The notes under the pieces are model-generated. The model ran no database searches, had not been told where the DNA came from, and saw only the letters and a program-made list of their open reading frames with translations. 64,000 nt of DNA from Hydrogenophaga sp. (GTDB taxonomy: Bacteria > Pseudomonadota > Gammaproteobacteria > Burkholderiales > Burkholderiaceae_C): positions 62,001 to 126,000 of the forward strand of contig NZ_JAUSCF010000030.1 of NCBI RefSeq assembly GCF_030651625.1. Reading direction: 5' to 3'. Each line of letters starts with the position of its first letter. The stretch's first letter is position 1. Position numbers and translations under genes: made by a program. Below are positions 18,203 to 27,169 of this stretch, piece after piece.

Positions 18203-19147
18203 ATGGACCTCGCCGACATGGATCTCAACCTGCTGGTGGTGTTTCACCACTTGCTGCGCGAACGGCGCGTTTCGCGCGTGGCTCAGACCCTGGGCCTGAG
18301 CCAGCCGGCGGTGAGCAATGCGCTGCGCCGCTTGCGCACCCAACTGGATGACGAGCTGTTTCTGCGCACCCCGGGCGGCATGGAGCCCACGCCGTACGCA
18401 CAACAGCTGGCCGTCCCCCTTTCGCAGGCGCTGGACACCTTGCGCGATGCACTCAACGTGCGCGCCTCGTTCGACCCTGCCACCAGCTCCCGCTGCTTCA
18501 CGGTGGCCATGAGTGACGTCGGCGAAACCTACTTTCTGCCGGTGCTGATGGACGCGCTGGCGCAACATGCACCTGGCGTCACCTTGCGCTGCATCTCGGT
18601 GGCCGATGCCGCGTTGCGTGATGACATGGCCCAGGGCCGGGTGGACCTGGCGCTGGGTTCGTTGCCGCAACTTCAGGCCGGTTTCTTCCAGCAGGCGCTG
18701 TTTCGGCAGCCCTATCTGGCCCTGATGCGCCAGGGCCACCCGCTGGCCGGGCGCAAGCAGGTATCCCGCACACAATACCGGCAGGTGGGCCATGTGCGGG
18801 TGATCGCCGCCGGCACCGGTCATGGCCGGGTGGACCGTGCGCTGGACCAGCTCGGCGTGGCACGCCGGGTGCAGTTGACCGTGTCGCACTACGCCGCGCT
18901 CGGCCATGTACTGGGCAGTACCGACCTGCTGGCCACCGTGCCCGAGCGTTTTGCGCAGCGCGTCACCGGACCTTTCCGGCTGGTCACCCGGCCGCTGGCG
19001 CTGCCCTTGCCCAGCAGCACCATTGCCCAGCTCTGGCACGCCCACCTGCACCGGGACCCCGGGCACCAGTGGTTGAGGGCACTGGTGGCGCGCCATTTCG
19101 GCAGCGAAGCCGATCTACCGCTCGAACGGGCGGTCACGGCCCCCTGA
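18203..19147 (+). CDS. nagR: LysR-family regulator of the NahR/NagR type
   Basis: A 314-residue LysR-type activator. It starts with DLADMDLNLLVVFHHLLRER and helix-turn-helix RVAQTLGLSQPAVSNALRRL. The effector domain has TVAMSDVGETYFLPVLMDAL, DLALGSLPQLQAGFFQQ and WLRALVARHF, resembling NagR/NahR, which respond to salicylate (established for that group). ATG 18203 is chosen by alignment to those proteins; the frame is open to 18035 but that extension is not LysR-like. Divergence from the nagG-like operon fits control of it. Salicylate as inducer here is inference. Confidence 0.88.
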   Translation: MDLADMDLNLLVVFHHLLRERRVSRVAQTLGLSQPAVSNALRRLRTQLDDELFLRTPGGMEPTPYAQQLAVPLSQALDTLRDALNVRASFDPATSSRCFTVAMSDVGETYFLPVLMDALAQHAPGVTLRCISVADAALRDDMAQGRVDLALGSLPQLQAGFFQQALFRQPYLALMRQGHPLAGRKQVSRTQYRQVGHVRVIAAGTGHGRVDRALDQLGVARRVQLTVSHYAALGHVLGSTDLLATVPERFAQRVTGPFRLVTRPLALPLPSSTIAQLWHAHLHRDPGHQWLRALVARHFGSEADLPLERAVTAP

Positions 19148-19258
19148 GCGCCACGCGTCAGTTTGTAACAACTTCCTGTCCACTCGTGCAGTTATCGCGA
19201 CCGGTTGCAGCGAGAATCGCGGGCAGCCCTTTTTTTGACGCATTCCCCTGACAGCACC

Positions 19259-19411
19259 GTGATTGAAATCTGCACCCGCCTCGGCCTCGCCCTCGTCCTT
19301 TCATTGACCCTCGCCGTGCTGCTTGCCTGGGGGTGGGACAGTTCCGATCCGTTGCCCATCGAAAGCGACCGCATGGTCGAAGCCTCCGGATCGCAAGCAC
19401 CGGCGCAGTGA
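19259..19411 (+). CDS. Possible small single-span membrane protein
   Basis: From GTG 19259, 50 residues: a short N-terminus, one hydrophobic helix (LGLALVLSLTLAVLLAWGW) and a polar tail with SDPLPIESDRMVE. There is no clear ribosome-binding site and I recognise no family. The orderly helix-plus-acidic-tail pattern makes it better than a random frame, but it may be spurious. It fills the gap between the LysR gene and tgt, 46 nt before tgt. Confidence 0.3.
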   Translation: MIEICTRLGLALVLSLTLAVLLAWGWDSSDPLPIESDRMVEASGSQAPAQ

Positions 19412-19448
19412 TCCCCGGGCGGCGCGTCGCCAGAGGACGCCCCTCTAA

Positions 19449-20648
<1,200 letters not shown>

Positions 20649-20696
20649 CACCTTTGCGGCGAGTGCTGGCCGCAATGCGCGTTTAAGCTGCACGCC

Positions 20697-21878
20697 ATGA
20701 CACAGCCCCCGGTGCCCCGCCACATCTTGCCAGTGCTGGTGCTCGCGCAGTTGCTGGGCACGTCTTTGTGGTTCGCGGTCAACGCCGTGATGCCGGACCT
20801 GCAACGCGAACTGGGCTGGTCCACCAGTGCGGTGGGCACACTCACATCGGCGCTCCAGTTCGGCTTCATCCTGGGCACGCTGGTGTTTGCGCTGCTGGCC
20901 ATTGCCGACCGCTTTGCACCGCGCCGTGTGTTCCTGGTGTGCGCGCTGGCCGGCGCTGCCTGCACCGTGGGCGCCTGGTGGACGGTGCGCGACTTCAACG
21001 CGCTGATGGTCTGGCGGTTTGCCACCGGCTTTTTTCTCGCCGGCATCTACCCGGTGGGGATGAAGATCGCAGCGCAGTGGTACAGCAAGGGCCTGGGCGC
21101 GGCGCTGGGCTACCTGATCGGTGCGCTGGTGCTGGGTTCTGCCAGCGCGCACGCGTTGCGCGCGCTGGGCAACGCCCTGCCCTGGCCCACGCTGATGCTG
21201 GGCGTGGCCGCGCTCGCGGCATTGGGTGGTCTGCTGCTGTTCTTTGCCACCGGCGACCCGCCCGGCGCCGTGGCACGTGTGACCACCCTGCAGTGGCGCG
21301 CACTGGGATCGGTCTGGACCGATGCGCGCGTGCGCAGCTCGGTGCTCGGATACTTCGGCCACATGTGGGAGCTCTACACCATGTGGGTGATGGTGCCGCT
21401 GGTCCTGGCCACGCGACTGCAGGGGGTGAGCCTCTCGTGGGCGGCTTTCTGGGTGCTGGGCGCCGGCGCGCTTGGCTGTGTCGGTGGTGGCTGGGTGGCG
21501 CAACGCTGGGGCAGTGCGCGTGTGGCGGGCAGCCATCTGGCGGTCAGCGGGGCCTGCTGCCTCGCTGCGCCCCTGTTCATGGCCGCACCCGATGCGTGGT
21601 TCTATGCCTGGCTGGTGGTGTGGGGCATCACCGTCTCGGGCGACTCACCCCAGCTCAGCACCCTGACCGCGCGCAACGCGCCCCCACAGGCGGTGGGCAG
21701 CGTGCTCACGCTGGTCAACAGCATCGGTTTTGCGATCTCCATCGTCAGCATCCTGCTGTTCGTTTCACTCGCTGAAACCGTGGCCCTGGACGCGCTGCTG
21801 CCCTGGCTGGCGCTGGGTCCTGCGCTGGGGCTGTGGGGACTGCGGCTGCTCTGGCGCGAAGAATCGCAGCAGCGTTGA
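20697..21878 (+). CDS. Major facilitator superfamily transporter
   Basis: A 393-residue inner-membrane protein with about 12 hydrophobic helices. The MFS loop motif after helix 2 reads ADRFAPRRVF, and LGTSLWFAVNAVMPDL opens helix 1. A conserved SPQLSTLTARNAPP segment lies near helix 10. No substrate can be read. It lies 48 nt after tgt on the same strand, so may be read through from it. The convergent receiver gene ends 7 nt beyond its stop. Confidence 0.9.
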   Translation: MTQPPVPRHILPVLVLAQLLGTSLWFAVNAVMPDLQRELGWSTSAVGTLTSALQFGFILGTLVFALLAIADRFAPRRVFLVCALAGAACTVGAWWTVRDFNALMVWRFATGFFLAGIYPVGMKIAAQWYSKGLGAALGYLIGALVLGSASAHALRALGNALPWPTLMLGVAALAALGGLLLFFATGDPPGAVARVTTLQWRALGSVWTDARVRSSVLGYFGHMWELYTMWVMVPLVLATRLQGVSLSWAAFWVLGAGALGCVGGGWVAQRWGSARVAGSHLAVSGACCLAAPLFMAAPDAWFYAWLVVWGITVSGDSPQLSTLTARNAPPQAVGSVLTLVNSIGFAISIVSILLFVSLAETVALDALLPWLALGPALGLWGLRLLWREESQQR

Positions 21879-21885
21879 AACGGGC

Positions 21886-23046
21886 TCAATGACCCAGGTG
21901 CTGCGCCACCTTCTTCAGCAGGATGTCCCGATTGAAGGGCTTGGCCACGAAGTCCACGGCGCCCGCCTTGCGACTTTCCACAATCACATGCTTTTCGGTC
22001 CGGCCAGTGAGCATGATCACGGGAACGTCCACATTCAACTGGCTGCCCTTGAGCTCGCGTGTGAGCAGGATGCCATTGGAGTCAGGCAGAAGAAAGTCCA
22101 TCAGGATCAGGTCGGGCCTGTTCTTCGCAAGGAAGCGTTGCGCATCCACGGCCGTGCCCACGACCTCGACTTCGTATTGCGCACCGATGAGCACCTGCTT
22201 GAGGAGGCGTCGCATGTACTCGTCGTCGTCCACCACCAGCAGCTGTGGCCGGCTTGACCTGGCACGTTGCACCATGTCGCGCGTGGCCTGCATGGGTTCG
22301 GACAATTCGCTGGTGATGGTGTCGACCCAGTCCCGCACGGGTTGCACCGACTGCACCACGTCTTCCAGCGTGGGCATGACGGCCTCGCTGCGCAACTTGC
22401 CAAACGCTTGCTCGACCCTTGAGGCGTCGCGCACCGTGAGGGCGTTGTCCAGCCCCGTGGCCAGGATGCGTTCGGACAAGCCTCCCATGGCCCGGCTGAC
22501 CGATTCCTGCGCCAGCCGCGCGGTGGTCTGCGCATGGCGGGCGTGCAGCCGACCCAGTTTGACCTGTTGTGCGAGTTGTTCCTCCAGCGCTTCGGCACGG
22601 CGCGCGAGGTTGGCCAGTTCCGACAGCGGCGCCAGCGCCAGCTCCTGGTCCAGCGCGCACAGCGCCAGGTGCACCGACATGGCCAGCCGCCTGGCATCGT
22701 GCACCAGGGGCCAGAACAGCACGTAATCGTCGAACACGTCCTGCACGCACAGATCGAAGGCGCGTCGCACGGTTTCCTTGTCGCACAGCAGCAGCGTGCG
22801 GTGCGGGAGCGACTGGATCACCTCGCTGCGCCGGTACAGCCCCAGGTAGAAGCGTTCACAGGCTTCCAGCGACTTGAAGGCCAGCACCAGCACCTGCGGC
22901 TTGACCCGCTCGAACACGGCATCCGATTTCAGGGCATCGGTCGTGGCTTCCACTTGCGGGTAGCGCTCGCGCAACATGACGCAGACCTGCTCGCCGTCCA
23001 TCGCGTTGTCGCCGACAACAAGGACCCTGGCCTCTCTGTGTTTCAT
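21886..23046 (-). CDS. Two-receiver response regulator with a degenerate N-terminal receiver
   Basis: A 386-residue protein. The N-terminal receiver-like domain (about 1-120) lacks the phospho-acceptor: the beta-3 strand reads VLVLAFKSL, with A56 where aspartate is expected, and VVGDN replaces the acidic pair. A helical linker (about 140-270, LEEQLAQQVKLGRLHARHAQ) follows. The C-terminal receiver is canonical: acidic LVVDDDEYMRRLL, D317 in LMDFLLPDSNG and KPF lysine. There is no DNA-binding domain. It lies 27 nt after the hybrid kinase on the same strand, which probably phosphorylates D317 (inference). Confidence 0.9.
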   Translation of the reverse strand: MKHREARVLVVGDNAMDGEQVCVMLRERYPQVEATTDALKSDAVFERVKPQVLVLAFKSLEACERFYLGLYRRSEVIQSLPHRTLLLCDKETVRRAFDLCVQDVFDDYVLFWPLVHDARRLAMSVHLALCALDQELALAPLSELANLARRAEALEEQLAQQVKLGRLHARHAQTTARLAQESVSRAMGGLSERILATGLDNALTVRDASRVEQAFGKLRSEAVMPTLEDVVQSVQPVRDWVDTITSELSEPMQATRDMVQRARSSRPQLLVVDDDEYMRRLLKQVLIGAQYEVEVVGTAVDAQRFLAKNRPDLILMDFLLPDSNGILLTRELKGSQLNVDVPVIMLTGRTEKHVIVESRKAGAVDFVAKPFNRDILLKKVAQHLGH

Positions 23047-23073
23047 GTCTGTCTGTTCATGCGGTGGTCCGGC

Positions 23074-25974
23074 TCAGCTGGTGGTGTCCGAAATCCCGAC
23101 GCCCTGGTGCTCAGACAACCGGGTCATGACGTGGGCCAACTCGTCTTCCATCTGTGCCATCAGGCGGTGCATCTGTGTGGCGCTGCAGCCGGGTTCGGCG
23201 TGTTCGATGCGGTCGCAGCACGCAGCCAGCGACACGGCGCCGATCACCCGGCACGAAGACTTGAGTCGGTGCGCCAGATTGCCCAGCGTGGCAACATCAC
23301 CGCCGCTGGCGGCACGCCTCATCTCGTCCATGGTGCTGAATGCGGTGAGCACAAAGCGCTGGCGAAACTCGGCCAGCACGACAGGGTCGTCGCCCACCAA
23401 GCCTGCCAGCGCCTGGTCGTCGTAAGCGCTGGGGCCCAGCTCCACGTCGACCACGTCCAGCTCTTCACAGACGTCCACGTCGAACAGGCCAGCGTTCTGT
23501 GATTCGTGCGGCGGCATCCAGCGCCTGAGCATTTCATCAAGATCGTCGGTCTGGACCGGTTTGCTCAGGTAGTCGTCCATGCCGGCGGACCGGCAGCGGT
23601 CGATCTCGCCACGCAAGGCGTTCGCCGACAGCGCCACAATCGGGATTCTTGCGCCATCCCCCTCCTCGGTCCGGATGGTGGCGGCCAGCGTGTAGCCGTC
23701 AATCCCCGGCATGTGCAGGTCGGTGAGCAGCAAGGCATGTCGCTGCTGGGCTCGTCCGGTACGCCAGCGCGCCAATGCGTCCAGCCCGTCGCTGGCCACC
23801 TCCACCGAGAGGCCCAGCAGGGCGAGCTGGTGGCCAATCACCTTCTGGTTGATCTCGTTGTCTTCCGCCAGCAGCACCAGGGGGCTGCCGGCCATGGCGA
23901 ACCGAGGCCCTGTCTGCAGAGTGGGGGTGGGCCAGTCGGTGTCCGTCCGGGGAGGGGCCTGTGCCAGCTCATAGGGAAAGGTCACCGTGAAAGTGGAGCC
24001 CTGTCCGGCGGTGCTGTCGACCACGATCCAGCCGCCCATCATGCTGGCCAGGCGCTTGCAGATCGACAAGCCCAGACCGGTACCTCCATAGCTGCGGGTG
24101 ATGGCGCTCTCAGCCTGCACGAAGGGCTCGAAAATGCGTTGCAGCGCCTCGGGAGCCATACCGATTCCGTTGTCGATCACGGTGATTTCAAGGTGCCCGG
24201 GAAGCTCCGGCCCACACGGCTGCACCCGAAGCTCCACCCGGCCCGCGCGCCCGGTACCCACGGAGAACTTGATGGCGTTGCCCAGCAGGTTGTTGAGAAT
24301 CTGGCGCAACCGTCCGACGTCGCTGAGGATCCAGTCTGGCACCTCAGGTGCCACGTTCACACGAAGTTCGACCAACCGTGAGGCGGATGTGGTGCGCAGG
24401 GCGTCGCACACGCTGTCGGCCAGTCGCACCAGAGAGACGGGGCCGCTTTCCAGCTTGAGCTGACCCGCTTCGATCCTGGAGAAGTCCAGCAGGTCATCAA
24501 TGATAGTCAGCAAGGCCAGGGCCGATTCGCTGACGGTGTCGGTCAGTTCGCGCTGGTAAGACGAAAGCGCCGAGCGTTGAAGCAGGTCGATGCAACCCAC
24601 CACTCCGTTCATGGGCGTGCGGATCTCGTGACTCATGGTGGCCAGGAACGCGCTCTTGGCTTCGTTGGCGGCCTCGGCCGCTCGTCGCGCCTTCACCAGG
24701 GCTCCGGTGCGCAGCTCCACCAGCTCTTCCAGGTGCTGCTGGTAACAGGCCAGTTCATGGCTCAGGCGCTCCTTCTCGGTCACGTCCAGCATCAGCGCCA
24801 GGTATTGCGTGATGCGACCGTTGGCGTCGCGGATGGGGGTGATGATTGCGTCTTCCTGGTATTCCACACCGTTCTTGCGTCGGTTGAAAAACCGGCCGCG
24901 CCAGGACTTCCCTTCCAGCAGGTGTTCCCACATTTCACGGAACGTCTCCGGCGGGGTTCGGCCCGATTGCAATATGCGGGGGTTCTGCCCCAGCATCTCG
25001 TACAGCTCGTACCCCGAGCTGGCCAAAGCGGCGGCGTTGACATACTCGAGGTTGGCATCGAGGTCGGTGATGTGAACACTCTCGGCGCACTGCTCCATGG
25101 CCATCGAGAGCAAGCGCAGTTTCTGATCCTGGGCCCGGCGCTCCGTGATGTCCCTCAGCACCGACACGTAGCGGTGGGCATCCACCCGGCGGGTGCCCAC
25201 CTCGGCCCAGAACGCGGTGCCGTCGCGGCGGAGGAGTGGCCATTCGTTCAGGCGACGTTCCGAACCCGATCCTTCGGCAATGACCCGGGTGAGGCGAGCG
25301 CGTTCTGCCTCGGGAATCAGATCCATCACATGCTTCGACAAGAGTTCGCCCCTGCTGCATCCCAGCATCTGCAAGACGGCCGGATTGGCGTCAATGACAT
25401 GGTGGTCCTGGTCCAGCATGAGCACACCATCCGGCATGTGGTCGAGCAGGTCGCGGCGCTCGGCATTGGCTCGGCTGACCTGCTCATGCAGGTGCTGGCT
25501 GCGCAGGCAGTGCTCCACTGCCCGCGCGAGGTCACGCAGGATGTCACGCTGGGAGTCGGTGAGCTGGCGCGGCTGATGGTCGAAGGCACACAGCGTGCCC
25601 ATGGCGTGACCATCCACCAGCAGCGGGACACCCGCATAAAAGGTCACATGCGGCTCCCCGGTGACCAGCGGGTTGTCGGCAAAGCGAGCGTCCAGCCTGG
25701 CGTCGGGCACCTCCAGCAGCTCGGGCTGGAGGATGGTGTGGGCACAGAACGCCAGCTCGCGCGGGCCCTCTTGCGCTTCGATGCCGTGTCGCGCCTTGAA
25801 CCACTGCCGGTCCGCATCGACCAGGCTCACGACGGAGAACGGGCAGCCGGTCAGCTGGGCAGCGGCCCGAACGATGCCATCGAGCACCGGATCGGGCGGC
25901 GTGTCGAGCACTCCCAGGGCATCGAGGATGGCGAGGCGACGGGATTCATCAGGGGGCAGGAGGGCAGAGGGCAT
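23074..25974 (-). CDS. Hybrid histidine kinase: GAF-PAS-PAS-HisKA-HATPase-receiver-Hpt
   Basis: A 966-residue, probably soluble, four-step phosphorelay protein. GAF about 22-165; PAS about 175-285 and 290-410; a coiled helix to 440; HisKA with H449 (MSHEIRTPMNG); HATPase with NLLGNAIKFS and GGTGLGLSICKRL; receiver with D752 (LTDLHMPGIDG); and a C-terminal Hpt domain with H902 (LAHRLKSSCRVIG). This matches the BarA/EvgS-style order without their membrane-bound sensor. All phosphotransfer residues are present. It is the middle gene of a minus-strand set: a small receiver gene ends 9 nt upstream and the two-receiver protein follows 27 nt downstream. Confidence 0.94.
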   Translation of the reverse strand: MPSALLPPDESRRLAILDALGVLDTPPDPVLDGIVRAAAQLTGCPFSVVSLVDADRQWFKARHGIEAQEGPRELAFCAHTILQPELLEVPDARLDARFADNPLVTGEPHVTFYAGVPLLVDGHAMGTLCAFDHQPRQLTDSQRDILRDLARAVEHCLRSQHLHEQVSRANAERRDLLDHMPDGVLMLDQDHHVIDANPAVLQMLGCSRGELLSKHVMDLIPEAERARLTRVIAEGSGSERRLNEWPLLRRDGTAFWAEVGTRRVDAHRYVSVLRDITERRAQDQKLRLLSMAMEQCAESVHITDLDANLEYVNAAALASSGYELYEMLGQNPRILQSGRTPPETFREMWEHLLEGKSWRGRFFNRRKNGVEYQEDAIITPIRDANGRITQYLALMLDVTEKERLSHELACYQQHLEELVELRTGALVKARRAAEAANEAKSAFLATMSHEIRTPMNGVVGCIDLLQRSALSSYQRELTDTVSESALALLTIIDDLLDFSRIEAGQLKLESGPVSLVRLADSVCDALRTTSASRLVELRVNVAPEVPDWILSDVGRLRQILNNLLGNAIKFSVGTGRAGRVELRVQPCGPELPGHLEITVIDNGIGMAPEALQRIFEPFVQAESAITRSYGGTGLGLSICKRLASMMGGWIVVDSTAGQGSTFTVTFPYELAQAPPRTDTDWPTPTLQTGPRFAMAGSPLVLLAEDNEINQKVIGHQLALLGLSVEVASDGLDALARWRTGRAQQRHALLLTDLHMPGIDGYTLAATIRTEEGDGARIPIVALSANALRGEIDRCRSAGMDDYLSKPVQTDDLDEMLRRWMPPHESQNAGLFDVDVCEELDVVDVELGPSAYDDQALAGLVGDDPVVLAEFRQRFVLTAFSTMDEMRRAASGGDVATLGNLAHRLKSSCRVIGAVSLAACCDRIEHAEPGCSATQMHRLMAQMEDELAHVMTRLSEHQGVGISDTTS

Positions 25975-25983
25975 GGTGGCGTC

Positions 25984-26394
25984 TCAATGGGGTGAGGAAT
26001 GGCCGCTGGCCAGGGCATGGAAGGACTGTTTCAGCCGAACAATGGACGGCCGGTTGCAATCGGTTCCGGCACCGGTCGTGCCGTCGAGGGAGTCATCAAA
26101 CACGTGCACCAGGGCCTGCGGGGCGGCGCGCGCCAGGAAGCGCCTGATGGCGGGCACGAGCACGCTGTCCATCGACAGATCGAGCACGAGCAGATGGGTT
26201 TCCAGGCGGGTGGCGCGATCCATGGCGTCGAGGTACGAATCGACCACGACGATGCTGCAGCCGGGCAGGTGATTTCGCACACACCGCTGCAGCAAGGCGT
26301 GGCGTCTCGGGTCGTCCACCACCAGCATGACCCGGGGAGGCGGTGCGCCCGACCCGGCTTCAGCGCGGCGATCGGCCGAACGCGTGTGGGGCAT
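25984..26394 (-). CDS. Small receiver-like protein
   Basis: 136 residues from ATG 26394. A receiver-like fold is suggested by RVMLVVDDPRRHALLQRC (acidic pair near 27-28) and THLLVLDLSMDS with D72. The C-terminal half is short and divergent, and the conserved lysine region is not clear. There is no output domain. TTG 26442, behind GAAGAAGG, is an alternative start. It lies 9 nt before the hybrid kinase and may act as its regulator or phosphate sink (inference). Confidence 0.65.
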   Translation of the reverse strand: MPHTRSADRRAEAGSGAPPPRVMLVVDDPRRHALLQRCVRNHLPGCSIVVVDSYLDAMDRATRLETHLLVLDLSMDSVLVPAIRRFLARAAPQALVHVFDDSLDGTTGAGTDCNRPSIVRLKQSFHALASGHSSPH

Positions 26395-26533
26395 TGAGAA
26401 ACTCGCTGTCGGCTGTCCGGGCTCAGCGAGCCACCAGATCAACAGCCTTCTTCGACTGTAGAAAGCCGCCGGCGCTGCGTCTGTAGGGAGTTCTCGATGC
26501 GGTGTGTGGGTGGATCGTGTGCCACACCTGGAT

Positions 26534-27169
26534 TCAGGCGTTTTCCGCGTCGATCAAGCCTTTGCGGATGGCGAATCGCACCAGGGCGGGCACATCGGGC
26601 GTGGCCAGTTTGCTCATGATGCGGCTGCGGTAGGAGTCCACCGTCTTCGGGGACAGGTGCAGCGCGCGTCCGATCTCGGCGCTGGATTGCCCCTGAACCA
26701 CCATCAGCACGATCTGGCGCTCGCGCACCGACAGCATGTCCAGGGCATCGTCTCCGGGCGCCGTGAGGCCCTGCACGGCCAGCTCGGCCACCTCGGAACC
26801 CATGTAGCGCTGTCCCTTGCCCACCGCATCGAGCGCACCCAGCAACTCGGAGGCCGGCGAGCCCTTGAGCACATACCCCATCGCACCCAGGCGCAGCGCC
26901 TCTGCCACATGGCGTGGCTGGGCCGACATGGTCAGCACGATCGCTTGCGCCTGCGGTGCGCGGCGCTGGAGTTCGGTCAGCAGTTCGAAACCCGAGCGCT
27001 GGCCCAGGTGCAGATCGAGCAGCACCACCACCGCACCAAGATCACGCAGGTCGGCCAGCGCCTGCGTCGGGTCGGCCGATTCCCCCACCACCCGATGTCC
27101 GGCGGCTTCCAGCACCGCCCGCAATCCATCGCGCAGCAGGGTGTGGTCGTCGACAAGATACAGGTTCAT
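26534..27169 (-). CDS. NarL/FixJ-family response regulator
   Basis: A 211-residue DNA-binding response regulator. Receiver: LYLVDDHTLLRDGL acidic pair, D52 in VLLDLHLGQRSG, and lysine in YVLKGSPASELL. LuxR-type helix-turn-helix at about 145-205 (LSVRERQIVLMVVQGQSSAEIGRAL, LSPKTVDSYRSRIMSKL). ATG 27169 overlaps the TGA of the upstream PAS kinase by 4 nt, so the pair is translationally coupled and forms a NarX/NarL-like two-component system. Confidence 0.94.
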   Translation of the reverse strand: MNLYLVDDHTLLRDGLRAVLEAAGHRVVGESADPTQALADLRDLGAVVVLLDLHLGQRSGFELLTELQRRAPQAQAIVLTMSAQPRHVAEALRLGAMGYVLKGSPASELLGALDAVGKGQRYMGSEVAELAVQGLTAPGDDALDMLSVRERQIVLMVVQGQSSAEIGRALHLSPKTVDSYRSRIMSKLATPDVPALVRFAIRKGLIDAENA

